Shown here in pieces: positions 47,594-59,700 of a DNA stretch of 64,000 bases. The first letter of the stretch is position 1, and every line of letters begins with the position of its first letter. Below the pieces are notes generated by a model that worked only from the letters and a program-made list of their open reading frames with translations, searched no databases and was not told the DNA's origin. Made by a program: the position numbers and the translations under genes. The stretch is taken from contig NC_033621.1 in assembly GCF_001540865.1 (NCBI RefSeq), positions 16,948,573 to 17,012,572 on the forward strand, given 5' to 3'. This stretch comes from Ananas comosus. Taxonomy: Eukaryota; Streptophyta; Magnoliopsida; Poales; Bromeliaceae.

Positions 47594-48894
47594 GGAAGTC
47601 GGAGAGAGAGAGATGGCGGAGGGGAGAGGACAAAGTGGTTAGACGAAGAGCGACAAAAAAAAGGGTATTGGTCCATTGTACAATTTACATGAGACAATTT
47701 TCACTTCTTTTTATTTTTTCCTTCACAATCTTGCGTGCATATGGCTTTTACTGTTTATTTTAAGGAAAAGTCTATCTAGACATATTTGGTTGGGCGTATA
47801 TTCTACAACTCTCACATCCAACGGCTGTTATTAATCTTCTAGCACAGTAGATTATAAGCTTACTCTCTGTTTATTTTTTGCAAAAGCAAACCTAAACCCT
47901 ACTACTCACCCTCTCTCTCCTGCCCACCCTCTCTCTTCCGGTCACCCTCTTTATTTTTCTCGCCCTCGCCTCTCTCCATTGGTAGGAGGTCGCCTCTCAA
48001 TCGCTCCCCTGTCCATCCCAGTACCTGTCACGCATTTCTTCACTCGTAAGCGTCCGAAATTGGGAACGATTTCGGAGTTAAATCGACCACAACTGAAACA
48101 AAGGACTCAATTCAAACAGAGAATTATTTTAATTCCTATAATCTTTTATTTTTAATTTTTAAGTTAATATAAAATTTATAATTTGAGGGTTTAGGGTTGC
48201 AACTTCGGTTTGTCTTTGCGTGCTTCGGATTTCGTCACCAACTAGCTGATTCATTTTATTTTAGAACACTACTGGTATATTATATTTTTTGTTGTATTTT
48301 TAAAATAAAGGGCTTACGATTAGGATTAGGGTTTAGGGTTTAAAAGATGCTTCCACAGTAACACACATATATTTCATACATTTCATAAAATTTTGCTTGG
48401 TTTATGATAGAAAACTGTATTATTCATTCAAAATATACAAATTAGTATTTAGGGTAAAGTTTGATTTCGTTTAAATAGCAAAAAGATATAGAAAATATGT
48501 TTAGGGTTACTAGTATATTCTCTTATGGATTAGTAGAACGGTGCTATATAGTTTTAAGAGTTAGTTTGCTACGCTGCTTGAAACGAAATAGCATACTTGT
48601 ATATTCATATTAATGATTAATTTGTTTGTATTGGTATATGTATAGTTGATTGCGAATATGTATGCGTTGCAATCTGACACTCTTAGAGCTTATAAGAACA
48701 CTTATCATTTTTGTGCTTGCGAACATCTTAAACTCTTATGCGATAATAGAACACTCTTAGTAAAACACTCTTATAGTTTTTGTGTTTGCGAACATGTATG
48801 CTTGACAATTTGACAATTTTATGCCATAAAAGAACACTCTTAAAGCTTAATATAACACTTTTATCACTTTGTACTTGCGAATATATATGCATTG
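47594..48894 (-). promoter_or_regulatory. Upstream region of the ILR1-like gene
   Basis: The first about 50 bases upstream of the ATG are CT-rich on the minus strand, typical of a plant 5' UTR. A CCAAT motif lies about 80 bases upstream. Telo-box-like AAACCCTAAACCC (minus strand, about 48325-48340) occurs farther out. No other gene is seen in this 1.3-kb stretch. Confidence 0.4.
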
Positions 48895-49258
48895 TGTGAC
48901 GCCCCGACTTCCCAGGGGGTCACCCATCCTAGGATTACTCCCGTCCTAGCACGCTTAACTCTCTTAACCTCTTGGGTCTAGCCACCACCCAAAATGCTTA
49001 AGCCGGGTTAAGAGTTTAGCCCTATTATATCTCATATATAGGACTATCTGGGGTCTCACAATCTCCCCTCCTTTAAGCCCTGACGTCCTCGTCAGGCTCA
49101 GACTCACAAGTACCAGGCGATGTGAGACTCGTCTCGCTAGCCCGTCATCCAGACCCTGGCTCAGCCGAGACTCATCTCACACTTCCGGCTGGTAATTGGC
49201 TCTGATACCAACTGTGACGCCCCAACTTCCCAAGGGGTCACCCATCCTAGGACTACTC
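48895..49258 (-). mobile_element. Cassandra-type TRIM with 5S rRNA-derived LTR, truncated
   Basis: The minus strand of the LTR at 48895-49060 (TGTGAGACCCC...GGGGCGTCACA) contains AGTTAAGCGTGCTAGG (5S box A), GGAGTAATCC (intermediate element) and GGATGGGTGACC followed by CTGGGAAG (box C), the internal promoter of plant 5S rRNA genes. Inside it a polypurine tract lies at 49061-49074, and a tRNA-Met primer site at 49197-49210 is followed by the end of the other LTR (49213-49258). This set is diagnostic of Cassandra elements, which have no coding region. Confidence 0.88.
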
Positions 49259-49544
49259 ATCTCACACTTCCGGCTGGTAATTGCCTGGGTCCATGCTGTA
49301 TGTAATTATCTTGTAAGTTCGATCTCCAGAGCCTCCCCACGTGTGAAGCGTCGAAATAGCGGCCAAGAAAGAGTTGGCGGCTATATCGACGGCTGTACAA
49401 TAGCATTTCTGGTAAGTAATATCATAAATTAGTATGTCAATATAATTTTTTTTGCACATTTTTTTATGATAATAATATTGTTAAATCATAATAAACTTGT
49501 AGAATTAGGCTTACGAGCATATAAAGGGGTTGGGTAATTCCGGC
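49259..49544. other. Unassigned stretch beside Cassandra, starting with a repeated Cassandra internal segment
   Basis: 49259-49284 repeats the Cassandra internal sequence ATCTCACACTTCCGGCTGGT found at 49174-49193. The rest shows no coding or repeat signal and is AT-rich near 49440-49500. Confidence 0.55.
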
Positions 49545-50640
49545 GGACACACCGTCGCGCTCCACGACCCTTGTACTGAGTCCGCGGATACTTCGGGGGC
49601 TTCTTGGAGCTTGCCTGTCCCCCCGAACCACCACCCTGTCGCTTTTTCCCCTTGACCTTCGACTCGGCCAACAGCTTACGCTCCTCACGCACATGGGCAT
49701 CACCATGCTCCGCCCACAGTGCTCGATCGAAAACCTCCACAAAGGTAGTGAGCTTGAGTATCTGCATGGCCTTATAGATCCCCGGCCGAAGTCCTCGCAA
49801 GAACCAGTTGGCCCGGTCCCAATCATCTCTCACCACATCCGGGACACAGTCTATGATGTGGGAAAACTCCTGCTCATAATCCGCCACTGAGCGGTCCCCT
49901 TGCCTTAACTTGCAAAACTTCTCCCGGAGCTTTTGCTTCTCTGTGTCGGAAAAATAGTTGGCGAACATGGCCCTCTTGAACTCCTCCCATAGCATCGGTG
50001 GAAGGTCGGAAGGCCGATCTCGCTTCACTCGCTTCCACCATACCTTCGCTGCTTTCTCCAGGCAATGTGTAGCGAGATATACCTTGTCTCTTTTCGAGGT
50101 ATATAAGTCCTTAAAGAGTGTTTCCACTGAGTCGACCCACGACTCTACCATCGACGGCTCCACCTTCTCCCCTTCAAAGATGGGCGGATTGAACTTCCTG
50201 AACTTGATAAAAGCCGCCAACACACGCTCCCGTTCCACTTCCTCGGCCGCCGCATCGGGTGTCGCCGAACCCGAAGCCGCCGGAGGGACGATGGCCAGCG
50301 GGGGACGTGCCGCCACCAGGACCGCCGCTATACCCTCACCCTCCGCCGCTTCAGGCACACGCGCCGAGGGTGCGGGTAGATCACGACCATCCATCGCCAT
50401 TGTAGCTGCCGCCGTCACTTGCCGCTCAATCAACTCCTGGAGCCGCTCAAATCGGCTTTCTTGGCGCTGCACTACACCAACTAGTGCTGTCACCTGCACC
50501 CGTAACTCTTGTACTTCACTAGACCCGGCTTGTTCGGGCACCACAAGAGGCTCGGGCACTCGGGGAGGTCCAGCTTGCTCTGGCACCTTGGGAGGTGGTG
50601 CCGGAACCGATCTGCGCGTGTAGCGTCTCTTCGGTGCCAT
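49545..50640 (-). pseudogene. gag of Ty3 element 4, truncated before the zinc knuckle
   Basis: It starts MAPKRRYTRRS at 50640, matching element 1 gag, and stays open for about 365 codons through the gag core ([37 protein letters not shown]) to the basic linker. Immediately after ARRCV it leaves the family sequence at about 49545, so the zinc knuckle and all of pol are gone. A splice-acceptor match TTTCAG|GAGCTA lies five bases before the ATG. Confidence 0.85.
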
Positions 50641-50989
50641 TAGCTCCTGAAACGCAAATACCTGGTTAATCACCTTAACCGATTACCTCGTCGCGACTAC
50701 GACACATCACGAATCAATAATAAAATCGGGCGGAAGCACACAAGCATACTCGTTCGAGACCCTTGGCGTCATGTTGTCGGCTGCCAACACAACCACCTAA
50801 AGTCAAGAACTAATACCACTTGAATCCATCTCTAGCGATTACTAGAGACATAACCTCAATCTCGACCCAATCGAATCACTTCCGCTACTGTTATAGGTCC
50901 ACGTTCCACTCACGCACCTATAGCCTTAAGGTTTCCATCCTAGGGTCTCCTAGGTCGATCCTAGACTCTCTCTTTACTTGCTCTTAACG

Positions 50990-51001
50990 GCTCTGATACC
51001 A
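50990..51001 (-). other. Primer-binding site of Ty3 element 4 (tRNA-Met)
   Basis: The minus strand reads TGGTATCAGAGC seven bases inside the LTR end at 51009. Confidence 0.9.
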
Positions 51002-51008
51002 TTATTAC

Positions 51009-53450
51009 TGTCACACCCCGAGACCGCTACCAATTTGGCCCGATTCGGGCACGTCGAACAGTCGCCGAACAGACAACACCTCCCCTGTCTGCCCAAGGCT
51101 AAACAACTTAATCATGTACAAGAATTTGCCCAGAAACAGAAATTCTATACATACACAATCAACGAGGGGCCCTACAAGTGCCAACAGATAAGAGCAAGAG
51201 TCACGAGTACATACAAGTGAACAAAGAGAGGTACAACTAGCTATTACATCACATTGCATTCATTTACATTAATTTACATTTATATCTTTCCCAAAATGAA
51301 TACATTGATCATTTCCAATATACATAAGTAGCTCTCCCAATGCATATAACATTTGGATACAAAAGGGTTCACTAATGCAAAAAGGTAAAGCTACTAAGCT
51401 ACTACTGTTCGGGCGCAATGCCCTTGCCGCGGTCCTCACCCGGCGTACTCGTACTACGCCCTGCAATAAAGTGGGGTGAGAACTATTGTCCATAGTTCCC
51501 AGTGTGTTCGGCCGCCGACTCCGCCGATCTCCCTACTAGGTTCGAGTGGGCAAAAGCAGATAGATAAATAGATAGATAGATAATGAAGGCAGTAAACGAC
51601 ATAGTAGGAAAACTATACTACTTTGCCCAATCAATAGTCATGTATGCATGCATCATATAGTGAGTAATCAATTAACATGCAACTATGTCCACTAACAATG
51701 TCCAATAAGCATATGTTCAATAGACAGTGCTATTATCTTGTTCAACCAATCATTGGCGATCCCTCGGGTTCGCCCACGACTCACCTCGCCATCCTGTATG
51801 GTAAGGAGACTCACCTCGCTCTCAAACCCGGGACCGCCTGCAGGACATCAACTCTGCCCCTCTCGCGCCAAACTTCGGAGTGCACGACGACTTGTGTGGC
51901 GCGACCACCACAAGTATAAACAGACTGTGAGTATGATCCATCCTCTCAACTCGAGGATACCCTATCCGCTAGGCCTATTAGTCACTCGGGAATCCACCTA
52001 TCCCAATGTTCATATGCAAGTGTTTAGCTACACTATGTTCTTGCTCAACGAGTCATCGCTAGGGAGTCTACCTATCCCTAAGTTCATAATTTACTAGTGT
52101 CACTTTACACTAAGTTAAATGCCACTCGTCATGTCATTAGGTAACCATCGAGCCCATCTCTTTTCCTCGACACTTTAGGATTCAATGTCAAGACCCAATC
52201 CTTATCTAACCACTATATCAAGCATTCAACTCATACATTGATATCAACTAGCAAGCATAAGGAATGGAATAACAATGCAATCCTACAATGCACATGTATA
52301 AGAGATGCAAGGTTACAATATACTAAGACATAAAGAGGAGCCCGGTTGCTTCGGGATGACACCACCCACCTTTCGATGATGTCAAGACCTCTAGGAACGT
52401 GATTCGGCACTTGCTACAACGTCGTCTCAGCCTCCTAGGCAGAAACGAAGCTCAAATGGTCTCTTTTCGCCGATATCTCTCTACCGACTCGACGAATCGT
52501 CAATCCGTCTTCGCCCATGCGTTTAGACACCTAGCAATTAGGTTTAGATACCATCAATTGAGATCAAGCCCAACTATTAAGAAAAACCCCAAATTGGAGC
52601 CCTAGGTTTGCATCTTTGCAAATTATTCCAACAAAACTCTAGATTCTTGCACTAAACCTCTATTAGGCATGCTAGAGTTCCATTCAACCCACTTCTAGAG
52701 CTAGAAATCTAAACCCTAGGTTTCTACCATTATTGGGCTTAGAAGCTTACCTCTTGAGCTAACTCCAATGGTGTGGAGAGGAAGAAGGAGATGATGAAAA
52801 CCCTCCTCCAAGCTTGCTTCTCCTCCCTTCCCTTCTTCTCTTTCTTCACTTCAAGAGAGAAAGAGAGCTTAGTGAGAGAGAGAGGTGAGGGAAAATGGCC
52901 TCTATGCCCTCCTACTTAACCCCCTCAATGCATAATTGCAATAACACCCCTCCACTTCTCATCTCTTGCCCTGCCCAGCCTAGGCAGTTTTTGGGTGCGG
53001 GGACCAGTCTCCCTATGGAGGGACTGGTCCCCGAGAGCAGCTTCTGCGGGCAGAGATCTCCTGCCCATTTCCTACGCGTACGGGGACCGGTCTCTCCCGT
53101 TAGGGACCGGTCCTCGAGAGCAAAACTTGTGCGCAGGAAATTTTCTGCCGCACACCATGCTACGGGGACCGGTCTCTCACGCCAGGGACCGGTCCCCGAG
53201 AGCAAACATTGTGCGCAGAGCCTTTCTGCCGCCCTCTCTGCTTACGGGGATTGGTCCCTCCCTCCAAGGACCGGTCCCCAAGAGCAAAATCTGCAATTTG
53301 TGAAGATTCGCACAGCTTGCCCTCGAGACCAACCACAATGCACTTTTTGCATTGTTATCGCATTTGGACTTTTCGGAGCACACCCAATTGACAATAAGTC
53401 GATTCAAATCGAAGTTAAACTCTCGTATTTCGAGAATCCACTTCCTTACA
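51009..53450 (-). repeat. Complete 5' LTR of Ty3 element 4
   Basis: The minus strand starts TGTAAGGAAGTGG at 53450 and ends GGGTGTGACA at 51009, 2442 bp, nearly the same length as the solo LTR at 15469. It contains four hairpin units with ACCGGT at about 52995-53290 and a splice donor GAG|GTAAGC at 52751/52750. The short frames in it are not genes. Confidence 0.88.
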
Positions 53451-55367
53451 ATAAGTGCATGATTTAGATATGAATGCAAGATTGAGATGCCAATAACGAA
53501 TGCATAAGTTATGTGCCAAGTGAATGTATGAGATATATGTTAGACTCATATGAAAGACGAACTCTAAGTAAAGTAAAGAACTCGTCAAGTGTCATATGTA
53601 AGGAATCCTAAGTGAGGATAATTAGGATGATAAGTATGATGAGTGGCATTGGAACCTAGTGTTATTTAACATAGGTGAATGATGAGTGGCATTGAACCTA
53701 GTGACATTGAACATAGGTTGAGAATGAAACCTAGAGTTAAACAAACCTAGGTGATTGGCATTGAACCTAGGGTCAAGTAAACCTAGGTTATGAACTTAGG
53801 GATATTGAACCTAGAGTCAAATGGACCTAGGTGGTAAAGAACATTGAACCTAGTATTATAAAATCTAGGCTATAAGCTTAGTAGCATTGAACCTAATGTT
53901 ATAAACTTAGGTTGAGTAAAGGCTTGGACCTAGATAGGTCGATACTATAGGGTGAGACCAACCCTCGAGTTATGAAAGTGGATTTCGAAATCCCGGCTGC
54001 TAGTGCAGCATATGAGCTGGATAGTTCTTGGCCGCGGGTGTATGTGGCATGTTCCTCTCCCACAGGAAGAACTTCGAGGATTGTGATTGAGCAAGATTCT
54101 TGGCCGCGGGTGCATGTGGCATGTTCCTCTCCCACCGGAAGAATCTTGAGCGCTAGGGTGTATGTGGCATGTTCTTCTCCCTATCGGGGGTCTCGGCTGC
54201 GGGTGTATGTGGCATGTTCCTCTCCCATCGGGAGATTCTTGACTACGGGTGTACGCAGCTCTGGGCGACCCGTTGGGCGATGTGGTTGTGGATTGAAGAC
54301 TGAGATGTATGTGAGAGTTCCTTCACCTCGAGCTGGACAGAGTGCGGATTATCCGCAGTTGATTGACTCAAGACCGAGTCGAGTGGCATAGTTAGCTAAG
54401 GTAAAGGAACCTTAGGAAAGAATGGCAAATGTGTATAGTATGGCTAAGATGTGAGTACCCCTAGTAAAGAATAAAGAATAAAGAATAAAGAATGGTTAAT
54501 GCTAAAGTATAGCAATAATAAAGAATGGCTAAGAATTAAGAACGGCTAGTAATAAGAAATGGCTAGCGTTAGAGAACGGCTAGCGATAAAGAGCGGCTAA
54601 TAATAAAGAATGTCAAAGAATAAAGAATTGCAAGTAGAAAAGATTGACAAATGATAAAGAATTGCTAATAATATAATGAATGGCAAATGATAGAGAGTAG
54701 AACCAATTAATCTACTTGCATGAGTTGCATGATTTGCATATTGCATATTGTGAGGCATGAACATGATAATTGTTAGTTGCATAAATTATATATCTGTGGA
54801 TATTTGTTGGACTAATATGTTGCAGTGCCTCCTTTGGACCTGGTGGGTCGAGCTTTTTCCTTGGGTGGCCGTACTCACTAGTAACTATGGACAATAGTTC
54901 TCACCCCTGTGTTGTTTTTGGAGGTACAAGTTCACACGTGAGCGGCGCGGCGGCGTAAGGAAAGGGCGTAGCTCCGTAGTTAGCGCCCTACCACCGAGAC
55001 CAGAGATAGCAGTATCCTGAGTCAGCTACTTAGGGATGTAAAAGAAATGAAAAGAACAATGTTGTAATAATCATGTTTAATCGGATTGTATTCGGAAGCT
55101 AGAAAGAGTAAATGAGAATTGAAAATGTAATTTGTAAAATGTATGTGAGTTGAATGCTTGTAATAGCGTAGTAATTATGTTTTCAATACCTTCCTTATGC
55201 AATCTATATTTGTATGCTGTTCCTGGTTGGAACCTCGCGCATTGTTTTGATTGTGACGCCTTGGACCTACAGGGGAGACTTTGTCTGCGGTACAGGAAAA
55301 CCCTGTCGGTTCGGCGGTCTGTTGGCGTGCCCGAAACCGACCAAAGAGGCGGGCTCGGGGCGTGACA
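53451..55367 (+). repeat. Ty3 LTR fragment, plus strand, with three minisatellites
   Basis: It ends GGGCTCGGGGCGTGACA at 55367 and has the shared block of LTR sequence before it. Its start is missing at the junction with element 4. Its middle is expanded by three different tandem repeats (see separate entry). Confidence 0.72.
53640..54680 (+). repeat. Three adjoining minisatellites in an LTR
   Basis: 53640-53930: short units with GGCATTGAACCTAGTG and CCTAGGT. 54030-54260: about four to five units of 40-70 bp with GTATGTGGCATGTTCCTCTCCC. 54455-54680: units of about 8-17 bp with AAGAATAAAGAATGGCTA. Each has a different unit, so they expanded independently. Confidence 0.75.
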
Positions 55368-56701
55368 ATTGGACATATAGATGTGGCAGTTATATGGGTG
55401 TGTCCTTTAACACTATAGATGTACTGAGGAGCAGTATAACTGTTCCATTTTAAGCTATACTTGCAAAATCAAAGCCTTCCATATATAAGTAGGACATATA
55501 GATGTGGCAGGTATATGGGTGTGCCATGTAACACTACAGATGTACCGGAGAGCAATATAACAGTTCCGTTTTAAGCTATAGCTGCAAAGGCAAAGCCTAC
55601 CATATAGAATTGAATATATAGATGTGGCAGGTATATGGGTGTGCCATTTAACACTACAGATATACCGGGGAGCAGTATAACAATTCCATTTTAAGCTATA
55701 ACTGCAAAAGCAAAGCCTACCATATAGAATTGGACATATAGATGTGGTAGGTATTGGGTGTGCTCTTTAACACTACAGATGTACCAGAAAGTAGTATAAC
55801 TATTCCATTTTCAGCTATAGTTGCAAAAATAAAGCCTACCATATAGAAGTGGACATATAAATGTGGCAGGTATATGGGTGTGCCCTTTAACACTACCTGT
55901 GACTTCTATAACTATTCTATTTTAAGTTATAATACCAAAAGTAAAGCCTACCATACAAAAAATAGACATATAGATATGGCAGGTATATGGGTGTGCTCTT
56001 TAACACTACAGATGAACCTGCGACCTCTATAACTATTCCAAGCTAAAACTGCAAAAGCAAAGCCTAATCTATAAAAGTGGGCACTACACATGTATCTTGG
56101 CATACTTATAAATATTTCATTTTATAGTACAATATGCAAAAGCAAACCTTACTCTATGAAAGTGGCAGGTATATGTGTGTGCCCTTTAACACTACAGATG
56201 TACCTACGACCTATATAACTGTTCCATTTTAAGTTATAACTGCAAAAGCAAAGCCTATCCTATAAAAGTGGGCACTACATATGTACCTTGGCATACTTAT
56301 AAATATTTCATTTTATACTACAATCTGCAAAAGCAAACCCTACCATATGAAAGTGGCAAGTATATGTGTGTGCCCTTTAACACTACAGATGTACCTACGG
56401 CCTCTATAACTGTTCCATTTTAAGCTATAACTGTAAAAGCAAAGCCTACCCTATAAAAGTGGGCATTACACATGTACCTTGGCGTACTTATAAATATTTC
56501 ATATTATATTACAATGTGCAAAAGCAAACCCTACCCTATGAAAGTGGCAGGTATATGTGTGTGCCCTTTAACACTTCAGATGTACTTACGACCTCTATAA
56601 TTGTTCCATTTTAAGTTATAACTGCAAAAGCAAAGTCTGCTCTATAAAAGTAGGCACTGCAGATGTACCTTGGCACTATTATAAATATTCTATTTTATAC
56701 T
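55368..56701 (+). repeat. Tandem satellite, 120-bp units changing to 190-bp units
   Basis: From 55368 to about 56040 there are about six units of roughly 120 bp containing GACATATAGATGTGGCAGGT and AACACTACAGATGTACC. From about 56070 to 56701 the period becomes about 190 bp because an extra block (GGGCACTACACATGTACCTTGG...) is added. No coding capacity. It lies between two LTR ends. Confidence 0.8.
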
Positions 56702-59700
56702 TGTCACGCCCCGGGACCCGGCATAGGCCCGCCCGGCGCGTGTCCAGACCTGCCATATGCCTGCGTATATAAGGCGTCTACAACAAAAGAGATGCGAAAG
56801 CAAGAAGAAACAAGTATCTAGAGATATCGAGCTATTAACAACTAAAAAAAAAAACTAGCAATAAGTAGAGAGGAGTAAAGTAGTCCACTAAGCATAAGCA
56901 CAAAAAGGTACAATAAGAATCTCAAAGAAATCCACAGTGGGGTGGTCTCTATACAAAGGTAACTCTCCAAAACCTCTCCAAAAATAAAAACAACGAGAGG
57001 TGGACCACCCATTGAAATGTCCCTCGGCAACTAACTAGCTCGAGGCCATACCCTTTCCACGGTCCCTAGCCTCGCCCGGAGTGGAAGGCTTTGTAAAACA
57101 ACACGAAAAAAAGGGCGTGAGAACTATAATTTATAGTTCCCAGTGGGTAATTACTGACCTCAGCTCAATGCATTACTAGGCCCCAAAAGAAAAGGGTAAG
57201 TGCGGTAAACAACAATAGTAGTAATAGACAATAATAAACTGCAGAATTGAAAGCATGAGTGAAATGCTATGCCACAAGTAAACGTGATGTATATTAATGC
57301 TATCATGTTTGAATATACCAATGTCGGGGGAATGCGCTCATCATAGCTGCCAAGTATACTAAGATGCGCTAAGTAATTCTATCAAGTATACTACATGTCC
57401 CAATATCTCAAAGCCACACTATGAGTATGTCGAATAGTCTAACTACTATGATCTATCTAGCAGTGATTCAAATTTAAGAATTTATGTCCAAGTTCAATCT
57501 TGTTTTTGAACCTACACGAGTGTAGTCTGGCTTGCGCCGCCTAAGTGTTGGTGGTAGCTCCAGCATTTTCACTCTGGAAATGACTCTATCCCTCCCGACC
57601 TCGTAGACTTCTCGATACCGCACGAGCGATCATAAGATGCGTAGGCCAACTCCGGAGTGCCGGCTTGCAGGGAGCGACCCTCACAAGCATATGTGCGGAT
57701 GAGCACAAATGGCAAGCAAGCAAAGTCATCGTCTCAAGTATCTAACCCTCATGTCTTTAACATGGTAATAGTCTCTAGCATCTCAATGATCTAGCACTAG
57801 GTCACAATGTGAAGTTCCAACATTCACTAAGTCTAGTGCTCCTTTATGACACTTAGACAATTCTATATTCAAGTACGCTCCAATTTCCAAATCTCTCAAT
57901 GGCCTTATCTACTAGGTTCACACATAATCCGAGCTCAATACCGCTTTATGACATTAGCTCACAATTTCACAAGTCAATCTTGTCTAATGCCTCTTTATGG
58001 CATTGTAGTAGTTTTTATGTCCAATGAGAATTTAAGTTCAAGGGCACGTACACATGTTATTTTTACTATAAGAAATATGGTCCCAAATCCCACACGGAAT
58101 GCTAAATGCAACCATAAGCCCCACATGCAACTCTCTACTACATAGAGGTCCAAAAATGCATTATATGTAATATAGGCATTTTAAGCATTCTAAAATTCAT
58201 AATAAATATATTTAACATGAATATGCATGATTTTCCAATTTACGATACTCAAATCACCAAATATGAGAATTTCTCATATTATAGGCTAGGTTAAACCCAC
58301 CGAAACTTGCGCAACCCTTTGTTTGCTCCAACGAGGGTGTCCACTAGCTTCCTAGCACCCTAAAGATGTAGGAACAAAGGTTAAATGAACCTTACGATCA
58401 ACTACAAGTTCAACATCAACCATCTATGCTCAAGAGGCTAAAATCTCACCTATAGTATAGAAATCCCTCTTCAAAGCTCAAGTGGAAGCTAAATCCCTTT
58501 CAAAGTAACCTAAACCAAGGTTCAAATCTCATTAGATTAGCTCAAAGAGCCTCTAATCAAAAAGCCCCAAATAAATCCTAGATTTCCCACTCTAGGGTTT
58601 CATCTCCCAAAAACCATCAAAACTAGGTCTAGAGGGGAGAAAAGAGCAACTAACCTCTTAAGAAGCTCCAATCTAAGCTCCAAGGGTGAAGATCTTCTCT
58701 CTAGCAAGCTCCAAGTCCAAGCCTTCAAGCACTAAAGGGAAGAAGAGAGGGAGAGGAAGATGCTCCAAGTCCTCTAATTACTCTCCTTTGTTAAGGATTT
58801 TCTAGGTTGGCGGATTTCGTGAAGTTGAATGGAGTCTTGAAGAGTTGATCGTGGAAGTTTGAAGAGAAGATTCACTTTGAAGAATCAAAGACCTGTTCGG
58901 AGAGCTAGACACCTCAGGTATGAATGTTAGATCATTTGTGGTGTGTTTAAACTACCTAAATATAAGTTTAGAAGACTTGGATTACTATAGAAAACACAAA
59001 CTGAAGTTTTCAATGTGCTGGGACCGGTCCCCTGAGATGAGAGACCGGTTCCCGAGAGTCCTCTCTGCGTGAAAGTTCAAGGCAACCGGTCTCCTGATCT
59101 GAGGGACCGGTCTCCAGGGCGAGGCAACTGGTCTCTGACATGAGAGACCGGTTCCCGAACATGGGATTTTTCGTCACGCAGTGAAGGACCAGTCTCTGGC
59201 ATGAGAGACCGGTTCCCAAGCGTTGTGTTTTCTGTCACGCAGCGAGGGACCGGTCTCCCACTCGAGGGACCGGTCTCTCAAAGACCGGTCTCCTTGAGAA
59301 GACCGGTCCCTGAGGACGACACCAGTTTTTAAAATAGACTTTTTGTAATCCTAGTCCACTTCTAAGTCTTCTAAACCTATAAATAAGCCATGGGGGTTAT
59401 CATATGAGTAGAGGCTCAGAATTTCTACTGTTCTAAAACCCTAGAAACTTGTTTTCACATTCTTATGATTTTATTCATATAACAAGTTTCATATAATCAA
59501 CGATCGACTTGATTCTTAAGTTTTAACTCGAGATTTTCTTCGAGAATCAAGTAGATGATTGATTAGAAGGTGAACCCTCATTGTTTATGGGATTTAAGTC
59601 TTAATCACCACAAATAATCAATTCTACAAGCTCCGGAAGGAGGTTTGGCGCATGGATCTCGCGTGAAGCCGAGGATTCGGTGGACGCTTCGAGGAGTTGA

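Noticed and set aside
47163..47642. Alternative frames over exon 1 of the ILR1-like gene, on both strands
   Set aside because: These are shadow frames of a GC-rich exon; only the frame starting at 47593 gives the family's signal peptide and hydrolase N-terminus and splices in phase.
48895..49060. 5S rRNA gene on the minus strand
   Set aside because: The 5S-like sequence is flanked by an LTR start and end, a polypurine tract and a primer site, so it is part of a Cassandra LTR and only the 3' portion of 5S is conserved.
54034..54260. CRISPR-like array
   Set aside because: The repeats are irregular in length, spacers are not unique and the sequence is plant LTR; it is a minisatellite.
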